From a bacterium ADurb.Bin374 (lineage in GTDB: Bacteria; Riflebacteria; Ozemobacteria; Ozemobacterales; Ozemobacteraceae): a stretch of DNA of 8,963 nt. This document shows, piece by piece, positions 4,728-8,963 of the stretch. Where the stretch lies: assembly GCA_002068715.1 (NCBI GenBank), contig MWAR01000412.1, positions 1-8,963 of the forward strand. The letters run 5' to 3'. Within the stretch, counting starts at the first letter, position 1. Every line of letters begins with the position of its first letter. The translations under genes were made by a program, and so were the position numbers. The notes beneath the pieces are model-generated. The model worked only from the letters and a program-made list of their open reading frames with translations. It was not told the origin of the DNA and ran no database searches.

Positions 4728-6608
4728 TCACTTCTCGGCGAGGAGTTTTTCCATCTCGTCCATGACGGTGTTCATCTCCTTGATGGCCGCGTTGAACGGC
4801 TCGGAGGTGGTCATGTCGACGCCGGCGTCCTTCAGCAGGTCGATCGGGTATTTCGCGGAGCCGGAGGAAAGCATCTTCAGATACGCTTCACGAGCGGCGT
4901 CGCCATTCTTTTCCGACCGGATGTTCGCGGCGATCATCGAGGAAGCGGTGATGCTGGTCGCATACTGGTACACGTAGAAGTTGTAGTAGAAGTGAGGAAT
5001 GTAGGCCCACTCGATGCCGTACAGGTCCTTGATATTGCACACGCCCTTGTCGTGCCCGTAGTATTCCTTCAGGAGCTTGAGATACAGCTCGGTCAGCTTC
5101 TCGCCGGTGAGGGGCTCGCCCTTCTCGGCCATCTCGTGGATCAGCATCTCGAACTCGGCGAACAGGGTCTGGCGGAACAGCGTCGTGCGCAGGCCGTCGA
5201 GGTGGCTTCCCAGCAGGAACAGCCGGGTGGCCTTGTCGCTGGTCTTTTTGAGCATCAGGTTGAGAAGCAGGTTCTCGTTCAGCGTCGAGGCGACTTCGGC
5301 GACGAAGGTCTTGTAGTCGTGGGTTGCGTAGGGCTGGTTCTTGTCGGACAGGAAGGTGTGGATCGAGTGGCCGAACTCGTGGGCCAGCGTCGAGACTTCG
5401 TCATACAGGCCGGTGAAGTTCTGGAGCTGGTAGGGATGCACGCCGAACACGCCCGTGCTGTAGGCGCCGGACTTCTTGCCGGTCGTCGGGATGAAGTCGA
5501 TCCAGCGGTTTTCATAGCCGGTCCTGACCGCGTCGACGTATTCCTTGCCGAGGGGCTCGACGGCCTCGAGGACGAGCTTCATGGCTTCCTCGGGGGTGTA
5601 TTTCAGGTCGACTTCCTTCACGATCGGGGCGTAGAGATCCTCGTAGCCGAGCTGGTCGACGCCCATGATGCGCTGGCGAAGCTTGAGATACCGGTGCAGG
5701 GTCGGCAGGTTCGCGTGAACGTCGGCGATCAGCTGTTTGTAGACGGTCACCGGGATGTTCGCGTCGAACAGGGCCGCCTCGAGGCAGCTGTTGTACTTGC
5801 GGATTTCCTTGTTGAAGAGGTGCGTCTTGACGTGGCCGTTGAGGGTGGTGCCCAGCGTGCGCTCGAACTTCTTGTACCTGTTCCAGAAGTTGCGGAACAC
5901 CTTCATGCGGTCGTCGCGATTGGGGGCGGCGCGGTAGTTGGTGTAGGCCGAAGCGTCGATTCTCACCCGCTTGCCGTCGGAAAGGATCACCTCGGGATAC
6001 GGCATGTCGGCGTTGGTGAAGATGCTATAGGCGCTGCCGGGGCCTTCGGCCATCATGTTCGCCTGGGCCGCCACTTTCTCCTCGGCCTTGGTAAGAGTGT
6101 GCGGAGCATAGCGAAGAATATCTTCGAGCCAGGGCTTGTAGGGCTCGAGCTTCGGCTCGGCCTTCACGAAGCCCATGACCTTTTCCGCGCCGATCTCGAG
6201 GATTTCGGGGCGCATGAAAGAGACGGCGGCGGTGAACTTCACCGCGAGGTCGCTCGACGTCTGCTCCATCTCGCGCGGCTTGGCGGCGCGGGTGTCCTCG
6301 TCGCTCCTCATGCTCGCATAGGTCATCAGGCGCACGAGGTCGAGGTCGAGGGCCATGATCGTATCGAGAGCGGTATAGAATGACGCGGCATCGGTGCCCA
6401 TCTTGCCCTGGAAATCGCCCAGTTTCGGGATGCGGGCGGCGATGTCCTTCGCCTTCGCGGCCCACGCGTCTTCGGTGGCATACAGGTCAGCCGTGTTCCA
6501 CTTGAGGTTTTCCGGGACCTCGGACCGCTCTTCGGCATGGAGCCCGGACGCAGCCATGACGTTCATGGCCAGCATGGGCAGGAAAAAATACGCCAGATGC
6601 TTCTTCAT
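4728..6608 (-). CDS. pepF: Exported M3B-family zinc oligoendopeptidase (PepF-like)
   Basis: This 626-residue protein is close to the usual 600 residues of oligoendopeptidase F plus a leader. The zinc site is HEFGH (residues 410-414) with Glu411 as the catalytic base. It is followed at the family's usual distance by FVAEVASTLNE, where Glu438 is the third zinc ligand. The C-terminal substrate-binding stretch IPHFYYNFYVYQYATS (537-552, with His539 and Tyr542) is typical of M3B enzymes. These enzymes cut short peptides rather than folded proteins. The first 25 residues (MKK, a hydrophobic core, cut after LHA) form a Sec signal peptide, so the enzyme should act in the periplasm, whereas classical PepF is cytoplasmic. 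The start has AAGGAGAG just 3 nt from the ATG. The gene has its own promoter and terminator. It may serve peptide uptake or turnover of processed leader peptides; the latter is speculation. Confidence 0.95.
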   Translation of the reverse strand: MKKHLAYFFLPMLAMNVMAASGLHAEERSEVPENLKWNTADLYATEDAWAAKAKDIAARIPKLGDFQGKMGTDAASFYTALDTIMALDLDLVRLMTYASMRSDEDTRAAKPREMEQTSSDLAVKFTAAVSFMRPEILEIGAEKVMGFVKAEPKLEPYKPWLEDILRYAPHTLTKAEEKVAAQANMMAEGPGSAYSIFTNADMPYPEVILSDGKRVRIDASAYTNYRAAPNRDDRMKVFRNFWNRYKKFERTLGTTLNGHVKTHLFNKEIRKYNSCLEAALFDANIPVTVYKQLIADVHANLPTLHRYLKLRQRIMGVDQLGYEDLYAPIVKEVDLKYTPEEAMKLVLEAVEPLGKEYVDAVRTGYENRWIDFIPTTGKKSGAYSTGVFGVHPYQLQNFTGLYDEVSTLAHEFGHSIHTFLSDKNQPYATHDYKTFVAEVASTLNENLLLNLMLKKTSDKATRLFLLGSHLDGLRTTLFRQTLFAEFEMLIHEMAEKGEPLTGEKLTELYLKLLKEYYGHDKGVCNIKDLYGIEWAYIPHFYYNFYVYQYATSITASSMIAANIRSEKNGDAAREAYLKMLSSGSAKYPIDLLKDAGVDMTTSEPFNAAIKEMNTVMDEMEKLLAEK

Positions 6609-6645
6609 GTTCTCTCCTTATGGTGTGTCTTGCAGAACGGCAACC

Positions 6646-6674
6646 ATCATAAAATCGCGACGGTCCCGAGGCAA
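6646..6674 (-). promoter_or_regulatory. Sigma70-type promoter of the exported peptidase gene
   Basis: On the minus strand TTGCCT (6674-6669) and TATGAT (6651-6646) are 17 nt apart, matching 4/6 and 5/6 consensus bases. Transcription would begin near 6640 with a leader of about 30 nt holding the AAGGAGAG ribosome-binding site. It lies in the 100-nt gap after the TPR gene, in which I see no clear terminator, so some read-through from upstream is possible. Confidence 0.5.
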
Positions 6675-6708
6675 CATTTTTGTACAGGAAAGCTCCGTTC
6701 CGGCGGCA

Positions 6709-7803
6709 TCAGCGTATCCCGGTGGCGCCTTTCTGGAAGGGCTCCGGATGCTTTCCGGGCCGGATTTTCGACGCATCGCCGGTCTGGGTACCAAGTTTGG
6801 CAGAGGCAGGTTGCGCCGTGAGACGGGACAGCTTCGCTTTCGCTTCGGGATAGTCAGGTTTGAGGCGCAGGGCCTCTTTCAGGGAGCGAATCGCGTTCTC
6901 GGTTTCGCCCATCTGGACGAACAGGTCGGCGAGACGCACGTGGAGGTCGGGAAAGCCGGGATGTCGATCGAGGTAGCGCCGGTGCATCTCGACGAGGTTT
7001 TCCAGTTTCCGGAAATAGGCGCTCATGCTTTCGAGACGGTCCTGGAGGTCGTGATACTCGGCCAGGTGCGCGGCGGCCTTCTTGAATTCGCTGAACGCCT
7101 CGGGGAAGTTGCCGAGAAGCTGGTGGAAACAACCCGCGAGGTAATGACCGCGAACGCCGCGATCCTGCATCGGCGCCAGGACTTCGAGTCCGCCGGTGGG
7201 ATTTCCGTCTTCCCCGCAGGCTATCGCGAGATTGATCCGCCCTTCCCGGAAGTTGGGATTGAGGTCCAAGGCTTGCCGAAAGGCTTTTTTGGCCTCGGCA
7301 AACTGGCCGGCGAAGAAGTGGAGTCTCCCGAGATCGTTGATCAGGTCGGGGAAGCTGGGGCAGCTCTTGAGCCGCTCTTGGAGGAGAGCGATACCCTTGA
7401 GTATGAGGTTCTTCTCACCCGTGATCGACCCGACGAGACCGATAGCCATGCCGTTGGACGGATCGGTCTCCGCAGCCTTGCGCAGCACCAGAAGCGCCTC
7501 TTCGGCGACACCACGGCACAGGAGGGTCTCGCCGAGAACCTGGTACAACTCGCTGGAGTCGCGGCAGAAGTGGAGCAGTTGGCGCGCTTCGTTCTCAGCC
7601 TCGGTCAGGAGGCCTTTCTCGAGCAGAAGCTTGATGCCGTGGATCAGGCCGGCAATCGTCTCTCGCTGGATGCTGTCGAGCGTGTTTCCGTTGCCTCTTC
7701 CGTTTTCCGGAGGCGTCGCAGGCGCAGGTTTACCGCTGCCGCTTCCCATTGGTTGCGGAGCCGCGAGTCGGTTCAGGAAGCCTGCGGCCGGCACAGCCCC
7801 CAA
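6709..7803 (-). CDS. TPR-repeat protein coupled to the CpaE-like gene
   Basis: This 364-residue protein has no signal peptide or membrane segment. A Pro/Gly-rich N-terminus (to about residue 40) precedes helical repeats. The clearest tetratricopeptide units are residues 84-117 (LYQVLGETLLCRGVAEEALL), 153-186 (LGRLHFFAGQFAEAKKAFRQ), 219-250 and 286-319 (LADLFVQMGETENAIRSLKE), with degenerate units between, so about six in all. A charged, probably disordered tail follows (from about 330). The proposed start is TTG at 7803, with AGGAAAG (7814-7808) as ribosome-binding site. This overlaps the upstream CpaE-like gene by 31 nt. The first in-frame ATG (7749) has no ribosome-binding site. The overlap implies translational coupling. 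TPR proteins act as assembly scaffolds (TadD is the TPR lipoprotein of Tad systems), but this one lacks a lipobox, so it is not a typical TadD. Confidence 0.85.
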   Translation of the reverse strand: MGAVPAAGFLNRLAAPQPMGSGSGKPAPATPPENGRGNGNTLDSIQRETIAGLIHGIKLLLEKGLLTEAENEARQLLHFCRDSSELYQVLGETLLCRGVAEEALLVLRKAAETDPSNGMAIGLVGSITGEKNLILKGIALLQERLKSCPSFPDLINDLGRLHFFAGQFAEAKKAFRQALDLNPNFREGRINLAIACGEDGNPTGGLEVLAPMQDRGVRGHYLAGCFHQLLGNFPEAFSEFKKAAAHLAEYHDLQDRLESMSAYFRKLENLVEMHRRYLDRHPGFPDLHVRLADLFVQMGETENAIRSLKEALRLKPDYPEAKAKLSRLTAQPASAKLGTQTGDASKIRPGKHPEPFQKGATGIR

Positions 7804-8963
7804 AGCGCTTTCCTGAGCAGGGTCCGAACGAGGTTCCGAACGGCTTCGCAGAAACGGTGCTGGGGATTGACCTGGTAGAGAGTTTTTCCCTCCTGGCGCG
7901 ATGAATCCTGGACTTCGGGGAGGATGCCGGAAATCCGGAAGCGTGTCGTAGGAACCGTTTCGGGGCGGTAATCCTCGCGCGCCTTGTTCGATATCACCGT
8001 GATCTTGTTTTCGGGAAACCGGAGGCCGCTCAGGGCCTGGAAGAAGCGCACCGTATTCTTGACGCTGAGAATGTCGCGGGAGTCGAGCAGAAAGATCGTC
8101 CGTTCCGAAATCTCCATCGCGTTCAGCACCGTCTCGCTCAGCCCTTCATCGGTATCGAGAATGAGGTAGTCGAACATCTTCTGGCAGGTATGCACCATGC
8201 CGACGAGGTCCTCGACGCGCATCTCCTCGGCTTCGAGGATGTTGCTGGGCGCGGGAAGGATCCAGAGGCGCTCGACGAGGGGCGTGAAATGCGTCATCAG
8301 ATCCTCGGCCGAGAGGGAAGCCCCTCGGAGCGCGCGACAGAGCGTCGCGACGGATTTCTGGCTGTAGCCACCCATCAGGAAACTGCCATCGCCGTAGTGA
8401 CGGTCGAGATCGATGAACAGGACGCGCTTCCCCGTCTCGCGAGCCAACAGATACGCCAGGTTGGTCGCCAGCGTGGTCTTGCCGCACCCGCTGCGAGCCG
8501 ACACGATCGAGACGATGCGGCCCAAGGTCGCCTCGGGAGCCTTGATGAGACCGGCAGCACGCTGCGTGATGTCGCGGAGCCTGCGGCTCAGGGCGTGCAG
8601 GATCTTGCCGTGGATGCTGCGGCTGAGCGGCGTCTGGGCATCGAGCAGAGGCTCGAGGCGGGCGGCAGGGATTTTCAACAGAACCGTATTGCGGGTCGCG
8701 CGCGCCGTGGCGGATCGTGTGGCTTTGCGATCGAGGAGGGACATCTCTCCGAAGAACTCGTTCTCTCCAAAGGCAGAGATGAGTTTGGGCGTTCCCGTCA
8801 GGTCGCGGACGCTGATTTCCACTTCGCCCGAAAGGACGATGAACAAATCGCGGGTCGCGTCGCCCTCCTGAAAAATAACATCACCGCGCCGAACTTCCTC
8901 GCGGCAGATCATGGATTCGAGTTCTTTGACCTCTTCGGCGGAAAGTTCGCTGAACAGGGTTAC
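7773..8963 (-). CDS. cNMP-binding domain fused to CpaE/MinD-like ATPase, 5' end off the right edge
   Basis: The visible part is 396 residues. An internal ATG at 8912 is not the start, because the frame stays open to the edge and reads VTLFSELSAEEVKELESM, the normal beginning of a cyclic-nucleotide-binding domain. That domain continues with RRGDVIFQEGD and the phosphate-binding cassette FGEMSLLDRKATRSATARA (8753-8697), whose Glu and Arg are both present, so it probably binds cAMP or cGMP. There is no helix-turn-helix. A linker leads to a ParA/MinD-fold ATPase. Its Walker A is SARSGCGKTT (8501-8472), followed by VLFIDLDRHYGDGS and FDYLILDTDEGLSETVLNAMEISERTIFLLD. The last two are characteristic of CpaE/TadZ-type localisation ATPases. 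Many CpaE proteins have a receiver-like N-terminal domain instead. The product is probably cytoplasmic and membrane-peripheral, placing or gating a Tad-type machine in response to a nucleotide. The coupled TPR protein is a likely partner. Confidence 0.88.
   Translation of the reverse strand, partial: VTLFSELSAEEVKELESMICREEVRRGDVIFQEGDATRDLFIVLSGEVEISVRDLTGTPKLISAFGENEFFGEMSLLDRKATRSATARATRNTVLLKIPAARLEPLLDAQTPLSRSIHGKILHALSRRLRDITQRAAGLIKAPEATLGRIVSIVSARSGCGKTTLATNLAYLLARETGKRVLFIDLDRHYGDGSFLMGGYSQKSVATLCRALRGASLSAEDLMTHFTPLVERLWILPAPSNILEAEEMRVEDLVGMVHTCQKMFDYLILDTDEGLSETVLNAMEISERTIFLLDSRDILSVKNTVRFFQALSGLRFPENKITVISNKAREDYRPETVPTTRFRISGILPEVQDSSRQEGKTLYQVNPQHRFCEAVRNLVRTLLRKALWGLCRPQAS

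Noticed and set aside
4992..6383. Long plus-strand open frame (463 codons) opposite the peptidase gene
   Set aside because: It is antisense to a confidently identified M3 peptidase. Its translation is a monotonous V/L/E/G-rich string typical of the complement of a GC-rich gene, with no recognisable domain.
6394..7878. Plus-strand open frame of 494 codons opposite the TPR gene
   Set aside because: It spans the peptidase start, an intergenic promoter and the whole TPR gene in antisense. The minus strand has clear TPR repeats and ribosome-binding sites; this frame has neither.
8910..8912. ATG as start of the CpaE-like protein
   Set aside because: The 17 upstream in-frame residues (LFSELSAEEVKELES and so on) are the standard first part of a cNMP-binding domain, and the frame continues past the window edge.

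Overview
This window is a GC-rich bacterial chromosomal segment with compact coding and Gram-negative-type export signals (a lipobox and several Sec signal peptides). The gene content is a Tad/Flp-type pilus or secretion accessory locus, a cyclic-nucleotide-sensing CpaE-like ATPase, a TPR protein, an exported M3 peptidase and a sugar-binding lipoprotein. It suggests an environmental, deep-branching didermic bacterium. Candidatus Riflebacteria/Ozemobacteria or a similar phylum is a guess only, because no marker gene is present. No rRNA, tRNA, CRISPR array, transposase or integrase was seen.

Layout, left to right. (1) Positions 1-656, minus strand: the N-terminal 218 residues of an ABC-transporter solute-binding lipoprotein, cut by the left edge. 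(2) Positions 657-928: an intergenic stretch with a REP-like palindrome and an AT-rich promoter-like patch. (3) Positions 929-1810, minus: a secreted, largely helical protein of unknown function. (4) Positions 1811-2014: a divergent promoter region with a sigma70-like promoter to the left and a sigma54-like (-24/-12) site to the right. (5) Positions 2015-3803, plus: a two-gene operon, a TadE-type pseudopilin followed by a TadG-like protein that carries a block of five DnaJ-type CxxCGGxG knuckles. (6) Positions 3804-4024: a perfect 19-bp inverted repeat acting as a likely bidirectional terminator. (7) Positions 4025-4501, minus: a second TadE-type pseudopilin, convergent with the first operon. 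(8) Positions 4728-6608, minus: an M3B oligoendopeptidase F with a signal peptide and its own sigma70-like promoter. (9) Positions 6709-7803, minus: a TPR protein. (10) Positions 7773-8963, minus: a cNMP-binding domain fused to a CpaE/MinD-like ATPase, cut by the right edge. No gap between genes exceeds 300 bases.

How the genes may work together. TadE and TadG-like proteins are minor pseudopilins or assembly factors of Tad (type IVc) pili and related secretion machines. CpaE/TadZ-type ATPases place those machines in the cell. The window therefore reads as an accessory part of a Tad-like system whose localisation ATPase has a cyclic-nucleotide sensor where many CpaE proteins have a receiver-like domain. 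The secretion ATPase (TadA/CpaF), secretin, TadB/C, major Flp pilin and prepilin peptidase are not in this window, so that link is inference. The most unusual single item is the cysteine-knuckle insertion in the TadG-like protein. The second is the cNMP-CpaE fusion, which also has a non-canonical Walker A motif.
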